A stretch of 64,000 nt of DNA from Ancylobacter dichloromethanicus (GCF_018390645.1 NZ_JAHBGC010000020.1:1-64000), one strand, 5' to 3'; shown: positions 46,360 through 55,700, counted from the stretch's first letter. The notes: generated from the sequence alone by a model not told the origin. Program-made: numbers and translations.

Positions 46360-47313
46360 TCAGTCGAACAGGCTGGAGACGCTTTCCTCGTGCGCGGTGC
46401 GCCCGATGGCCTCGGCCAGCAGGCTGGCGATCGAGACGACGCGGATGTTGCGCGCCACCCGCACCGCCTCGGTCGGCTGGATCGAGTCGGTGATCACCAG
46501 TTCCTTGAGGTTGGAGGCGGTGACGCGCGAGACCGCGCCGCCCGACAGCACGCCATGGGTGATGTAGGCGTGAACCTCGGTGGCGCCGCGCGCCAGCAGC
46601 GCATCGGCGGCGTTCACCAGCGTGCCACCGGAATCGATGATGTCGTCGACCAGGATGCAGCGCTTGCCCTCGACATCGCCGATGACGTTCATCACCTCGC
46701 TCTCGCCCGGGCGCTCGCGGCGCTTGTCGACGATGGCGAGCTGGGCGTCGATGCGCTTGGCCAGCGCGCGGGCGCGGACCACGCCGCCGACATCCGGCGA
46801 CACCACGGTGATGTCGGACAGGTCGAAGCGGGACTTGATGTCCGCCACCATCACCGGGGCCGAGAACAGGTTGTCGGTCGGGATGTCGAAGAAGCCCTGG
46901 ATCTGCCCGGCATGCAGGTCGACGGTGAGCACGCGGTCGGCGCCGGCATGGGTGATCAGATTGGCCACCAGCTTGGCGGAAATCGGCGTGCGGCCGGAGG
47001 AGCGCCGGTCCTGCCGGGCATAGCCGAAATAGGGCAGCACGGCGGTGATGCGGCGGGCCGAGGAGCGGCGCAGCGCATCGGTGATGATGAGCAACTCCAT
47101 CAGGTGGTCGTTGGTGGGGAAAGAGGTGGACTGCAGGACGAAGACGTCCTTGCCGCGCACGTTTTCCTGGATTTCGACGAAGATCTCCATGTCCGCGAAG
47201 CGGCGGACCACGGCCTTGGTCATCGGCGTGCGGAGATACGCCCCGATCGCCTCCGCCAGCGGACGATTTGCGTTGCCGGCGACGAGTTTGATCGAACCGT
47301 TATTCTGAGACAT
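46360..47313 (-). CDS. prs: Ribose-phosphate pyrophosphokinase
   Basis: Makes PRPP from ribose 5-phosphate and ATP, feeding nucleotide, histidine and tryptophan synthesis. The 317-residue length is standard. Motifs are the N-terminal [39 protein letters not shown], the ATP-site [19 protein letters not shown] and the PRPP loop [20 protein letters not shown] 47313. It stands 151 bp downstream of a lipoprotein gene in the same direction, so it may have its own promoter in that gap. Confidence 0.97.
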   Translation of the reverse strand: MSQNNGSIKLVAGNANRPLAEAIGAYLRTPMTKAVVRRFADMEIFVEIQENVRGKDVFVLQSTSFPTNDHLMELLIITDALRRSSARRITAVLPYFGYARQDRRSSGRTPISAKLVANLITHAGADRVLTVDLHAGQIQGFFDIPTDNLFSAPVMVADIKSRFDLSDITVVSPDVGGVVRARALAKRIDAQLAIVDKRRERPGESEVMNVIGDVEGKRCILVDDIIDSGGTLVNAADALLARGATEVHAYITHGVLSGGAVSRVTASNLKELVITDSIQPTEAVRVARNIRVVSIASLLAEAIGRTAHEESVSSLFD

Positions 47314-47464
47314 TCCGGCGTGCTCCCAGCCGTAACCCTACCGCCCGACCGTCGTACAGCCGTCGCGCTGACCTGATAGGCGGGCCGGCCCGGCCTGTAA
47401 AGCTTCCAAAGCCGTGCATCGCCCGCTTGTCCCTAGGCGTGGCCGCATAGGTGGTGTGCGCCCA

Positions 47465-48166
47465 TCAGGGGTGGGCGGCGAAGGTGAGCGCGCGGGTGGA
47501 ATCGCCCGTCGGCGGGGCTTCCGCAACGACATCGGCCGGTATGTCGTCGGAACCCGCGCCGGCGACGACGGGGCCGTCGCCCGGCATCACCGGCGGCGCA
47601 TCCGCGGGGTCGAGTTCGGGTGCGGTGGCGGACGACGCACCGGCGGCGGGGACGCCACCGGCGAGGCGGGTCGAAATCTCGTCAAGGCTCTGCGCGGCGA
47701 TGCGCTGCACCGTCGCGTCGTCGAGCTTGTCCCATACATCCTTGCCGGGACCGAGCTTCTCGCGGCCGGCGACGCGCAGCACGCGGTCGCTGTCGGCGTC
47801 GAACACGTCCCACACCCAGTCCACCTCGCCCTTGCCATCGGCGACGCTGGCGGCGAGGTAGCCGCGCACGCGGTAGGCGGCGGAGGATTCGCGCGAGACG
47901 ACCGGAAGCTGCCGCGCCTTCGCCTCGGTGGTGAGGTTGGCCACCAGCCGGTCGAACACCGGCTCCGGCGGGCCGTCGATGGATTCGAAGGCGATGGTCT
48001 TGGTGCCGGAGGATATCGACGTCGCGGCGACCGGCCTGTTGCCATTGGTCTGGCAGGCGCCGAGGGCAAGGGCGGCAAGCAGGATCGCGGTCGTCGGCAG
48101 GTGTCGGCTGCTCGGGCGTCGGCTTCCAGGGCATCGGCCCAACTGGCGGCGAAGGCGATCGAGCAT
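47465..48166 (-). CDS. Lipoprotein of unknown function
   Basis: A 233-residue lipoprotein. The signal peptide ends in a lipobox LALGACQT, with Cys38 as the lipidated residue. The mature part contains IAFESIDGPPEPVFDRLVAN, YRVRGYLAASVADGKGEVDW and VWDVFDADSDRVLRVAGRE, an arrangement of strands and helices shared by an unnamed alphaproteobacterial lipoprotein family. The C-terminal 60 residues are proline- and alanine-rich and probably disordered. It precedes prs on the minus strand and follows the M24 peptidase gene by 86 bp. It depends on lgt, encoded upstream in the window. Confidence 0.72.
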   Translation of the reverse strand: MLDRLRRQLGRCPGSRRPSSRHLPTTAILLAALALGACQTNGNRPVAATSISSGTKTIAFESIDGPPEPVFDRLVANLTTEAKARQLPVVSRESSAAYRVRGYLAASVADGKGEVDWVWDVFDADSDRVLRVAGREKLGPGKDVWDKLDDATVQRIAAQSLDEISTRLAGGVPAAGASSATAPELDPADAPPVMPGDGPVVAGAGSDDIPADVVAEAPPTGDSTRALTFAAHP

Positions 48167-48252
48167 GAACCATTCCCTGCGTGCCGGTCGCGCCGCGTAT
48201 CTCCGCCGACGCGGATTCGCGACCGTCGCCGACGGACGGGGAATGGTTAAGA

Positions 48253-49404
48253 CTAATTAACGATCAGGTCCAGAGGCGCCGGCGTTAAGCACTCGTTACC
48301 GTTAACGCCAACGAGGTAGGTGCGCCCGAGGCACATCGCCGTGCCGGTATCGCTGTCCATCAGGATCATGTGGGCGAACAGCACCATGCCGGCCTCCAGC
48401 ACCCAGGGATTCCCGGCGTAGAACATCGGCGGGTCCATCCAGGAGGGGGTGAACTTGGCGCCGAGCGAATAGCCGCAGGCCGCCAGCCGGTGGCTCGAAA
48501 GCCCGTGGCCGTCCATCACATGGGCGTGGGCGGCGAAGACCTCGCCGGCGGTGCGGCCGGGCACCATGACGTGGGCGCAGGCCTCCAGCGCCTGCTTCGC
48601 CGCCGCGAACAGCTCCAGGTGCCGGTCGCGCGGCGGGCCGATGACGACCGTCTCCATCATCGCCGCATGGTAGTGGCGAAAGGCGCCGGCCCATTCGAGG
48701 GTGAGCTGGTCGTCCTCCCCCAGCACCCGCCGCCCGCTCTTGTAGCGGCAGAGCAGGGCATCGGTGCCGGAGCCGATGATGAACTCGTTGGCGGGATAGT
48801 CGCCGCCGCCGCGGAAGATGGCGCCCTGCATGGCGGCGAGCACCTCGCCCTCGTCGACGCCGGGGGCGACGGTGGCAAGCGCCGCCTCGCGCGCGGCCAG
48901 CGCCAGCTTGCCCGCCTGTCGGGCATAGAGGATTTCCGCCGGCGACTTCACCGCCCGCAGCCGGTCGACCATCTGCGAGGCGTCGATGAGCGTGGCGACG
49001 CCGTCGAACGCCGCGTCGAGCCTTTTGCCGTTGGCGGCGGTGAGGCCGTAGCTCTCATATTCCACGCCGATGCGGCCACCTGTGCCGCCCAGCTCCGCCA
49101 CCATGGCCCGCAACTGCTGCTGCGGCGTGGCGTCGGCGCGGTCGGTCCAGACGCGGATGTCCTCGATCAGCGAGGTGTGCTGCGCCTGCCGCAGATCCGC
49201 CGAGCGGGTGAGCAGAGCGAGCCGCCCGTCGGCGCCGAGCCAGAGCGACTGGAAGAAGCAGAAGCCGAACGTGTCGTAGCCGGTGAGCCAGTACATCGAT
49301 TCCTGCTGGAACATCAGCAGCCCGTCGAGGCGCTGCTCCGCCATCACCGCGAGCAGGCGCTGCCTGCGGCGCTCGAATTCCGGCCCGGTGAAATGCAGCG
49401 TCAT
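48253..49404 (-). CDS. M24 (Xaa-Pro peptidase) family protein, creatinase/DoeA-like
   Basis: A 383-residue pita-bread fold protein. The N-terminal domain begins LHFTGPEFERRRQRL and contains ESMYWLTGYDTFGFCFFQSL, as in creatinase and ectoine hydrolase DoeA. The usual metal ligands are altered: the DxGa-x-x-x-x-GY-x-SDxTRT block is replaced by TLEWAGAFRHYHAAMMETV, so a metal-free mechanism as in creatinase is likely. ATG 49404 fits family starts; a GTG at 49416 overlaps the pgeF stop (GTGA). It is the last gene of the lgt-midA-pgeF operon. Substrate unknown. Confidence 0.82.
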   Translation of the reverse strand: MTLHFTGPEFERRRQRLLAVMAEQRLDGLLMFQQESMYWLTGYDTFGFCFFQSLWLGADGRLALLTRSADLRQAQHTSLIEDIRVWTDRADATPQQQLRAMVAELGGTGGRIGVEYESYGLTAANGKRLDAAFDGVATLIDASQMVDRLRAVKSPAEILYARQAGKLALAAREAALATVAPGVDEGEVLAAMQGAIFRGGGDYPANEFIIGSGTDALLCRYKSGRRVLGEDDQLTLEWAGAFRHYHAAMMETVVIGPPRDRHLELFAAAKQALEACAHVMVPGRTAGEVFAAHAHVMDGHGLSSHRLAACGYSLGAKFTPSWMDPPMFYAGNPWVLEAGMVLFAHMILMDSDTGTAMCLGRTYLVGVNGNECLTPAPLDLIVN

Positions 49405-49412
49405 GGCAAAGC

Positions 49413-50174
49413 TCACACCAGGGTGATGGCGGCGATCAGCCGACCGTAGTCCGGTTCGCCGCGATGGGTCGAGCGGCGATAGGAGTAGAAGCGCGCCTCG
49501 TCGGCATAGGTGTCGAGGCCGAGATCGTCGATGGTGCCGACGCCGAGCCCCGCAAGCCGCGCGGCGATGTAGCCGGGCAGGTCGAACAGGGCGTGGTCCG
49601 GCCGCGCCGAGGGAATGAAGAAGCGCTCATTGGCGAGGTCGAGGCCCGACAGCGTGGCGATGAAATCCGGCCCGACCTCGTAGCTCTGCTGCCGGATCAG
49701 CGGGCCGATGGCGGCGACGATGCGCGCGCGCCGGGCGCCGAGTTCCTCCATCCGGGCGAGGGTGGCGTCCAGCACGCCGCCGACCGCGCCCTTCCAGCCG
49801 GCATGGGCGGCGCCGACGACGCGGGCCTCCGGGTCGGCGAACAGCACCGGCCCGCAATCGGCGATGGTGACGGCGGCGGCAAGGCCGGGGGTGGCGGTGG
49901 CCACCGCATCGGCCTTGGGGCGCTCGTCCCAGAGCCGGTCGGCGACGACGCAATCGGGCGAATGGACCTGCCAGGCGGTGAGCAGGTGCCCGGCCGGCAC
50001 ATCGAGCGCGGCTTCCATGCGGGCGCGGTTCTCCGCGACATGGGCGGGGTCGTCGCGCGAGCCGGTGCCGCCATTGAGGCCGGCATAGATACCCTGCGAG
50101 ATCCCACCTTCGCGGGTGAAGAAGGCGTGGCGGATGCCCGGCAGCGCCTTCAGGGCAGGAGATTCAACCTTCAT
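49413..50174 (-). CDS. pgeF: Peptidoglycan editing factor PgeF (laccase-domain)
   Basis: A 253-residue YfiH/PgeF protein, shown in E. coli to remove misincorporated amino acids from peptidoglycan precursors; older annotations call it a polyphenol oxidase. The conserved metal-site residues are present: HSPDCVV, ITIADCGPVLFADPEARVV and GAAHAGWKGAVGGVLDAT. ATG 50174 overlaps the midA stop by 4 bp (ATGA), and its own stop overlaps a GTG for the M24 gene. Placement beside lgt and midA is normal in alphaproteobacteria. Cytoplasmic. Confidence 0.92.
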   Translation of the reverse strand: MKVESPALKALPGIRHAFFTREGGISQGIYAGLNGGTGSRDDPAHVAENRARMEAALDVPAGHLLTAWQVHSPDCVVADRLWDERPKADAVATATPGLAAAVTIADCGPVLFADPEARVVGAAHAGWKGAVGGVLDATLARMEELGARRARIVAAIGPLIRQQSYEVGPDFIATLSGLDLANERFFIPSARPDHALFDLPGYIAARLAGLGVGTIDDLGLDTYADEARFYSYRRSTHRGEPDYGRLIAAITLV

Positions 50175-51280
50175 GCGGAGATGTCCTCGAATGCCTCGGA
50201 GGGGGCGAATCCGGCCACCATGTCCAGCGCAGGATGCACCAGGGCGAGCGCCTTGAAGAGGGCGCCCATCTGGCCTTCGTCCGGCCCGGCGAGGCGCAGG
50301 CGCGCGGTCTCGACCATCTCGCGGTCGGCCTCGTTCGCGGCGCGCTTCAGCCGGAAGGCGCGCTCGTCGAGGCCGAGGCGCTCCAGCAGCGCGCCCTGTC
50401 CGATCGGGCCGAACACACGCGCGCCGGCTCCCCGTGCCGCGCGGGCGAGGGCGGCGAAATCGACATGGGCGGTGAGGTCGGCTTCGCCCGGATGGGCCAG
50501 CACATCGTCATAGGCGTGCCGGTAGAGGGCCTGCAACGTGTCGCCAAAACCTCCGGCGTGGCCATAGTCGACCAGCAGCGCCGCGCCGCCGGAGGCGGCG
50601 ATGCGGGCGCCGAGCTTTTCCGCGATGGAGAGGCCGAGCGGGCAGATTTCGATGAGCGCACCGGGCGGGGCGGCGGCAAGGCGGGTCTCGGCGCGGGCAT
50701 CGAGCCGGGCGCCGGGACGCAGGCCGAAGGCGAGGCGGCCCCGATCGTCGAGACCGACCATGCGCTCGGCGATGCCCTCGGGCACGCGCAGGAACTGCCG
50801 GATCGGCAGTGCGTCGACGAATTCGTTGGCGAGCGCGATCAGCGGGCCGGGCGGCAGGGCTTCGATCCGCTCCACCCATTCGACGGAGTGGGCGGATAGC
50901 GTTTCGGCCTGCTTCGCGCGCAGCCGGGGCGAGGCCTCCACCAGCACCACCCATGCCGCCGCGTGGAAGCCGGGGACGCGGGCGGTGGCGCGCAGCATGT
51001 CGGCCATCATCGTGCCGCGCCCGGGGCCGAGCTCGGCGAGGACGAAGGGCGAAGGGGAGCCGAGGCGCAGCCACGTCTCTGCCGCCCACAGGCCGAGCAG
51101 TTCGCCGAACATCTGGCTGATCTCGGGCGCGGTGACGAAGTCACCCGTGGCGCCGAACGGCTCGCGCGTGGTGTAGTAGCCGAGCGTCGGGTGGAACAGG
51201 CACTGTTCCATATAGTCCGCCACGGTGATCGGCCCGGTGAGCGCGATCTGGCGGGTGAGTGTTTGCGCCAGCGCCGTCAT
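50171..51280 (-). CDS. SAM-dependent methyltransferase, MidA/NDUFAF7 family
   Basis: A 369-residue class I methyltransferase of the MidA (COG1565, DUF185) family, whose mitochondrial member methylates an arginine of complex I subunit NDUFS2. The N-terminal ITVADYMEQCLFHPTLGYYT and FVTAPEISQMFGELLGLWAA are diagnostic. SAM motif I is VLAELGPGRGTMMADML; PLIALANEFVDALPIRQF follows. ATG 51280 overlaps the lgt stop by 4 bp. Arginine methylation of a respiratory complex I subunit is inferred from homology. The frame is open upstream only as an overlap with lgt. Confidence 0.9.
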   Translation of the reverse strand: MTALAQTLTRQIALTGPITVADYMEQCLFHPTLGYYTTREPFGATGDFVTAPEISQMFGELLGLWAAETWLRLGSPSPFVLAELGPGRGTMMADMLRATARVPGFHAAAWVVLVEASPRLRAKQAETLSAHSVEWVERIEALPPGPLIALANEFVDALPIRQFLRVPEGIAERMVGLDDRGRLAFGLRPGARLDARAETRLAAAPPGALIEICPLGLSIAEKLGARIAASGGAALLVDYGHAGGFGDTLQALYRHAYDDVLAHPGEADLTAHVDFAALARAARGAGARVFGPIGQGALLERLGLDERAFRLKRAANEADREMVETARLRLAGPDEGQMGALFKALALVHPALDMVAGFAPSEAFEDISA

Positions 51281-52125
51281 GCCGCGTCGGCGCCCGGGGG
51301 CGGACGGCGGCGGGCGTGCCAGACCAGCCAGCTTCCCAGAGCCAGCATCGGCAATGACAGCAGCATACCCATGGTCAGCCAGCCGCCGGCGAGATAGCCG
51401 AGCTGCGGGTCGGGCTCGCGGAAAAATTCCACGAAGATGCGGGCGCAGCCATAGAGGAAGACGAACATGCCGGCGACCGTGCCCGGCCGCACCAGCGCGC
51501 CGGCCCGTACCGCGATCTGCAAGATGATGAAGATCGCCAGCCCCTCCAGTCCGGCCTCGTAGAGCTGGCTCGGATGGCGCGGCTCCGGCCCGCCATGGGG
51601 GAAGACGAAGGCCCAGGCGACATCGGTGGGGCGGCCCCACAATTCGCCATTGATGAAATTGGCCAGCCGGCCGAGGAACAGCCCCACCGGCACCACGGTG
51701 GCGGCGATGTCGAGCATCGACACGAAAGGCAGGGCGCGCCGCCGGCAGAACAGGTACATGGCGAGGATGGAGCCGAGAAAGCCGCCATGGAAGGCCATGC
51801 CGCCATGCCAGAGGGTGAACGCCTCCCACGGGTTCGCGGCGTAATAGGGCAGATTGTAGAACAGCACATAGCCGATGCGCCCGCCGAGGATGACGCCGAC
51901 CGCGATCCACACCACCGCATCATCGAACTCCTCGGGCTGGATCGGTGAGCGCCCGCCCCACAGCGCCGGCCGGGCGCACAGCCGCTTGGCCATCCACCAG
52001 CCGAACAGCAGGCCGCCAATATAGGCGAGGGCGTACCAGCGTATGGCGAAGGGACCCAGCTCGATCAGAACCGGGTCGATGTTCGGGAACGGCAGGGCGA
52101 AGAGCGGCGGGGCGAGCATGGGCAT
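51277..52125 (-). CDS. lgt: Prolipoprotein diacylglyceryl transferase
   Basis: Inner-membrane enzyme that transfers diacylglycerol from phosphatidylglycerol to the lipobox cysteine of prolipoproteins. The 282-residue protein has about seven helices. The N-terminal ALPFPNIDPVLIELGPFAIR, the essential HGGMAFHGGFLG and the Lgt signature GRLANFINGELWGRPTD are all intact. ATG 52125 begins MPMLAPP. It heads the operon lgt-midA-pgeF-M24, each gene overlapping the next by 4 bp or nearly so. It diverges from ubiK across 211 bp. Confidence 0.96.
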   Translation of the reverse strand: MPMLAPPLFALPFPNIDPVLIELGPFAIRWYALAYIGGLLFGWWMAKRLCARPALWGGRSPIQPEEFDDAVVWIAVGVILGGRIGYVLFYNLPYYAANPWEAFTLWHGGMAFHGGFLGSILAMYLFCRRRALPFVSMLDIAATVVPVGLFLGRLANFINGELWGRPTDVAWAFVFPHGGPEPRHPSQLYEAGLEGLAIFIILQIAVRAGALVRPGTVAGMFVFLYGCARIFVEFFREPDPQLGYLAGGWLTMGMLLSLPMLALGSWLVWHARRRPPPGADAA

Positions 52126-52336
52126 GAAAATCTCGGCGGGGAGGACACGCGGCCGAATGCCGGCGCGTGCGCGAGCAGGCAGGCTCCGCTTTGCCCCCGT
52201 TGCGTGACGGGATCAAGGCGTGAGGTTGCAATGCGTGGCCTGCCGGGCGGCCCGGCTCCCCTTGCGATCGCCGCGCCGGCGCCCCATTGTCTCGGCAAAG
52301 GCACGGCTCTGTACCGGCCTCAGTCGGGAGATGACC

Positions 52337-52624
52337 ATGACCCAGACCAGCGGCCGAATTTTCGACGATTTCGCCAAGCTGATGAACGATGTGGCCGGCG
52401 TCGCCACCGGGGTACGGCGCGAGGCGGAAGGCGTGATGCGCGCGCAGGCCGAGCGCGTCCTGCGCGAACTCGACGTGGTGACCCGCGAGGAATTCGAGAC
52501 GGTGAAGGAACTCGCCGCCGCCGCCCGCGAAGAGAATGAGCGGCTTGCCGCCCGCATCGCCGCGCTGGAGGCCCGCGAGGCCAAGCTCGAGGCGACGATC
52601 GACCCGCCAGATTCGCTCGGCTGA
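52337..52624 (+). CDS. ubiK: UbiK-family accessory factor (BMFP/YqiC)
   Basis: A 95-residue protein with an N-terminal amphipathic helix (GRIFDDFAKLMNDVAGVAT) and a C-terminal coiled coil (VTREEFETVKELAAAAREEN followed by ERLAARIAALEAREAKLEA). This is the BMFP/YqiC pattern; in Enterobacteria UbiK assists ubiquinone synthesis by binding UbiJ and lipid. ATG 52337 follows GGGAG at six bases; ATG 52331 is a near-equal alternative. It lies divergent to lgt, the usual alphaproteobacterial position. Ubiquinone role is inferred. Confidence 0.85.
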   Translation: MTQTSGRIFDDFAKLMNDVAGVATGVRREAEGVMRAQAERVLRELDVVTREEFETVKELAAAAREENERLAARIAALEAREAKLEATIDPPDSLG

Positions 52625-52885
52625 CGATTTCGCGCGTAACCCTTGTGGATGCGCGGCCACGGCGCTTGCCGGGCCGGGGCGAATCCCGCGACAAGATTCG
52701 GACAGTCAATTTTCGCCGTGGTCGGTTTTTCCGCGGACCATGGTACAACGGTCGTAGCGAGGTACGGATTCAGCGCGATATAGTTGGCGAGGCGGCGATT
52801 CGTTCGATTCCTGAACGGCTTGTCGGTAGACCCTGCGCGTTGCGTGCGTTCGACCCCCTCCGCGTCCACCCTCGCGAGGTCGAGC

Positions 52886-53386
52886 ATGACCTATACTAGT
52901 GACTTCGAGACCGATACCCGCCTCAACCCCCTCGACCTGGTCGAGCGCATGGCTGCGCTCAACGAATGGGCGTTCGAACGGTCGGCCGACGACGAGATCA
53001 CCATCTCGCTCGAAGGCCGCTGGACCGACTGCCACGTCTCGTTCCAGTGGATGGACGAGGTCGAGGCGCTGCACATTGCCTGCGCCTTCGACTTGAAGGT
53101 GCCGGAGAAGCGCAAGACCGAGGTGCTGCGCCTGCTCTCGCTGATCAACGAACAGATGTGGGTCGGCCATTTCGACCTCTGGTCGAAGGAAGGCGTGATC
53201 ATGTTCCGCCACGCCCTGCTGCTGGCCGGCGCGGAAGCGACCGACCGCCAGTGCGAGGTGCTGATGGAATGCGCCATCGAGGCGGTGGAACGCTATTTCC
53301 CCGCCTTCCAGTTCGTCGTCTGGGCCGGCAAGACCGCGCGTGAGGCGATGGACGCGACCCTGTTCGAGACCGTCGGCGAGGCCTGA
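52886..53386 (+). CDS. YbjN domain-containing protein
   Basis: A 166-residue protein of the YbjN family. Typical blocks are LDLVERMAALNEWAFERSAD, ISLEGRWTDCHVSFQWMDEV and LRLLSLINEQMWVGHFDLWS, followed by a helix ending VERYFPAFQFVVWAGKTARE. YbjN proteins are poorly defined; the E. coli member affects stress and motility when overproduced. ATG 52886 follows GAGG. A 261-bp spacer from ubiK has an unusual T-rich stretch near 52707-52735. proC follows 101 bp downstream on the same strand. Confidence 0.87.
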   Translation: MTYTSDFETDTRLNPLDLVERMAALNEWAFERSADDEITISLEGRWTDCHVSFQWMDEVEALHIACAFDLKVPEKRKTEVLRLLSLINEQMWVGHFDLWSKEGVIMFRHALLLAGAEATDRQCEVLMECAIEAVERYFPAFQFVVWAGKTAREAMDATLFETVGEA

Positions 53387-53487
53387 GGACCCGGTCAGGA
53401 TCGATCCTCCCATTGCCAAGGGCGCGCGGGGCCGGCACTAAAGCACGGTGACGGCGCGCGGTGCCGCGCGGGCAGGGGGGTTCGATC

Positions 53488-54312
53488 ATGGCCACACTTT
53501 CCGATATTCCCGGCCGGGTGCTGCTCGTCGGCGCCGGCAAGATGGGCGGCGCCATGCTGGAAGGCTGGCTCGGCCTCGGGCTCGACCCGGCGATGGCGGC
53601 GGTGATCGATCCCGGCCCGCCGCCCGAAGTCGCGGCGATGATCGAGGCGCGCGGCATCGCGCTCAACCCGCTCAATGGCGGCCCGCCGGCCGTGATGCTG
53701 GTGGCGGTGAAGCCGCAGGTGGCGCCCGACGTGCTGGCCCGGGTGGCGCCGCTGGCGGGGCCGCACACGCTGGTCGTGTCGGTGATGGCCGGGCGCACGC
53801 TCGGCTTCCTCGAATCCTTCTTCGCGCCGGCGACCGCCGTGGTGCGCTCCATTCCCAACACGCCGGCGGCGATCGGGCGGGGCGTCACCGTGGCGGTGCC
53901 GAACGCCGAGGTGACGCCGGAGCAGATGGCCATTGCCGACGCGCTGCTGCGCGCCACTGGCGGGGTCGAATGGGTCGAGGACGAGGCGCTGATCGACGTC
54001 GCCACCGCCGTCTCCGGCTCCGGCCCGGCCTATGTGTTCCTGCTGGCCGAGGCGCTGGCCGCGGCGGGCGCGGAGGCGGGGCTGCCGGCCGACATGGCCG
54101 GCCGGCTGGCACAGGCCACCGTGGCGGGCGCCGGTGAACTGATGCTGCGCACCGGCATCGACCCGGCGCAGCTGCGCCGCAACGTCACCTCGCCCAATGG
54201 CACGACGGCGGCGGCGCTTGCCGTGCTGATGGACGAGGAAAAGGGCTTCGGCCCGCTGCTGGCCGAGGCGGTGGCGGCCGCGGCGCGGCGCTCGCGTGAA
54301 CTCGCCAGCTGA
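53488..54312 (+). CDS. proC: Pyrroline-5-carboxylate reductase
   Basis: Last step of proline synthesis, NAD(P)H-dependent reduction of pyrroline-5-carboxylate in the cytoplasm. The 274-residue protein has the N-terminal dinucleotide site VLLVGAGKMGGAMLEGWL, the middle MLVAVKPQ and VVRSIPNTPAAIG blocks, and the C-terminal signature VTSPNGTTAAALAVL. ATG 53488 gives a normal length; an in-frame ATG 27 bases upstream is less likely. It is followed at 114 bp by a TetR gene in the same direction, which has its own strong ribosome-binding site. Confidence 0.95.
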   Translation: MATLSDIPGRVLLVGAGKMGGAMLEGWLGLGLDPAMAAVIDPGPPPEVAAMIEARGIALNPLNGGPPAVMLVAVKPQVAPDVLARVAPLAGPHTLVVSVMAGRTLGFLESFFAPATAVVRSIPNTPAAIGRGVTVAVPNAEVTPEQMAIADALLRATGGVEWVEDEALIDVATAVSGSGPAYVFLLAEALAAAGAEAGLPADMAGRLAQATVAGAGELMLRTGIDPAQLRRNVTSPNGTTAAALAVLMDEEKGFGPLLAEAVAAAARRSRELAS

Positions 54313-54426
54313 GCGGCGCTGCCGCATTTGTGCGTTGAACGGCATGCGTCCGGCCGGCAGGGTCTTCTCCTCGGCGAGGGCGCGCCTTAAGTAGAGGTGG
54401 GGCACCGTTCAGCACAGGAGGTCATC

Positions 54427-55134
54427 ATGGCACGCTCTCCGGGAACGAAGGCGAACGCCGACAAGCCGTCCGAAGCCCGCACCCTCGCGCTCGACAGCTT
54501 CACCACGCTGCTGGCGCGCAAGCCGTTCGAGCGCATCAGCCTGGGCGACGTGGCCGACGAGGCCAAGCTTTCCCTCGCCGAACTGCGCGCGTCGTTCGGC
54601 TCCACCTTCGACATGCTGGCGGCCTTCCTGCGGGATGTCGACGCCCGGGTGCTCGCCGACACCGGCGACGACATGGACGACCAGCCGGCGCGCGACCGGC
54701 TGTTCGACGTGCTGATGCGCCGGCTCGACGTGCTGGCGCCGCACAAGGGCGCCATCCGCTCGCTGGCGGAATCGGCCCGCCGCAACCCGTTCTTCGCGCT
54801 GGCGGTGAACAAGCTTTCGGTCCGCTCGCAGCAATGGATGCTGGCGGCGGCCAAGATCGACACTGCCGGCCTCAGGGGCGCGGTGCGGGCGCAGGGCCTC
54901 GCGCTGGTGTTCGCCCGGGTGCTGCAGACTTTTCTGACCGACGAGGACCCGGCGCTGGCCCGCACCATGGCGGTGCTCGACCGCGAGCTGGCCCGGGGCG
55001 AGCGGGCGCTGGGCCTGATCGAGGGGGCGGTGTGCCTCGCCACGCGCGGCCGTCGCGGGCGTCGCGGGCCGGCGGCGGGCGCCGAGCCGACGCCGGGACC
55101 GGCGACGCCACCCGAAGCGCCGGCGGCGGCTTGA
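54427..55134 (+). CDS. TetR/AcrR family regulator
   Basis: A 235-residue TetR-type regulator. The N-terminal helix-turn-helix spans ALDSFTTLLARKPFERISLG, DVADEAKLSLAELRASFGST and FDMLAAF, where the usual Y-x-x-F becomes F-G-S-T-F. The remaining helices bind an unknown ligand. A proline/alanine-rich tail (PTPGPATPPEAPAAA) is extra. ATG 54427 has a near-perfect AGGAGGT five bases upstream. It lies between proC and csaA. Target genes are unknown. A COQ9-like fold was considered, but the COQ9 motifs are not evident. Confidence 0.82.
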   Translation: MARSPGTKANADKPSEARTLALDSFTTLLARKPFERISLGDVADEAKLSLAELRASFGSTFDMLAAFLRDVDARVLADTGDDMDDQPARDRLFDVLMRRLDVLAPHKGAIRSLAESARRNPFFALAVNKLSVRSQQWMLAAAKIDTAGLRGAVRAQGLALVFARVLQTFLTDEDPALARTMAVLDRELARGERALGLIEGAVCLATRGRRGRRGPAAGAEPTPGPATPPEAPAAA

Positions 55135-55235
55135 CAGCGGCGGCACGCCCGCTTCAGTAGCCAGCCCCGGGACGTGTTGCGGCGCGCCCGCCGTGACCCG
55201 CCCGATGGCGATGAGCCCGTTGTGAGGAGGCCCGC

Positions 55236-55589
55236 GTGAGTCTTGCGCCGCTCGAACAGATCACGATCGCCGATTTCCTCAAGGTGGACATCCGCGTCGG
55301 CACCATCATTCAGGCCGAGCCTTTTCCCGAGGCGCGCAAGCCGGCGATCAAGCTGGTGATCGATTTCGGGCCGCATATCGGCTGCAAGAAGTCGTCGGCG
55401 CAGATCACCGTGCACTATGCCGCCGAGGACCTGATCGGGCGGCAGGTGGCGGCGGTGGTGAATTTTCCCCCGCGCCAGATCGGGCCGATCATGTCCGAAG
55501 TGCTGACGCTGGGCTTTCCGGACGAGGATGGCGCGGTGGTTCTGTTCAAGCCCGACCAGGACGTGCCGAACGGCGCTCGGCTGTTCTGA
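55236..55589 (+). CDS. csaA: CsaA-like tRNA-binding-domain protein
   Basis: A 117-residue EMAP-type OB-fold protein. The N-terminal [20 protein letters not shown] and [16 protein letters not shown] are the CsaA signature, followed by [10 protein letters not shown] and [20 protein letters not shown]. CsaA has chaperone-like activity and can bind tRNA as a dimer. Start GTG 55236 follows GAGGAGG. It stands alone after the TetR gene and is followed by a mosaic palindromic repeat before the convergent histidine-kinase gene. Confidence 0.92.
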   Translation: MSLAPLEQITIADFLKVDIRVGTIIQAEPFPEARKPAIKLVIDFGPHIGCKKSSAQITVHYAAEDLIGRQVAAVVNFPPRQIGPIMSEVLTLGFPDEDGAVVLFKPDQDVPNGARLF

Positions 55590-55601
55590 GCCGTTGCTAG
55601 A

Positions 55602-55700
55602 GCATTTTCGAGCGAAGTGGGTTCCGGTTCGCGTGAAGAAAATGCGTAAAAACAAACGGCTGGAGCCCGTCCGATAACCCGGCTTTCACCGGACGGGCTC
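55602..55700. repeat. RIME-like mosaic palindrome
   Basis: Two palindromes in tandem. The first has arms GCATTTTC (about 55605) and GAAAATGC (about 55638) with inner GAGCGAA and TTCGCGT, the form common between genes of Rhizobiales. The second has 11-bp arms GAGCCCGTCCG (55663-55673) and CGGACGGGCTC (55690-55700), its last base touching the stop codon of the kinase gene. It may terminate both convergent genes. Confidence 0.8.

Noticed and set aside
53397-53408. Twelve-base perfect palindrome AGGATCGATCCT before proC
   Set aside because: Too short, single copy noted, no associated feature; likely chance.
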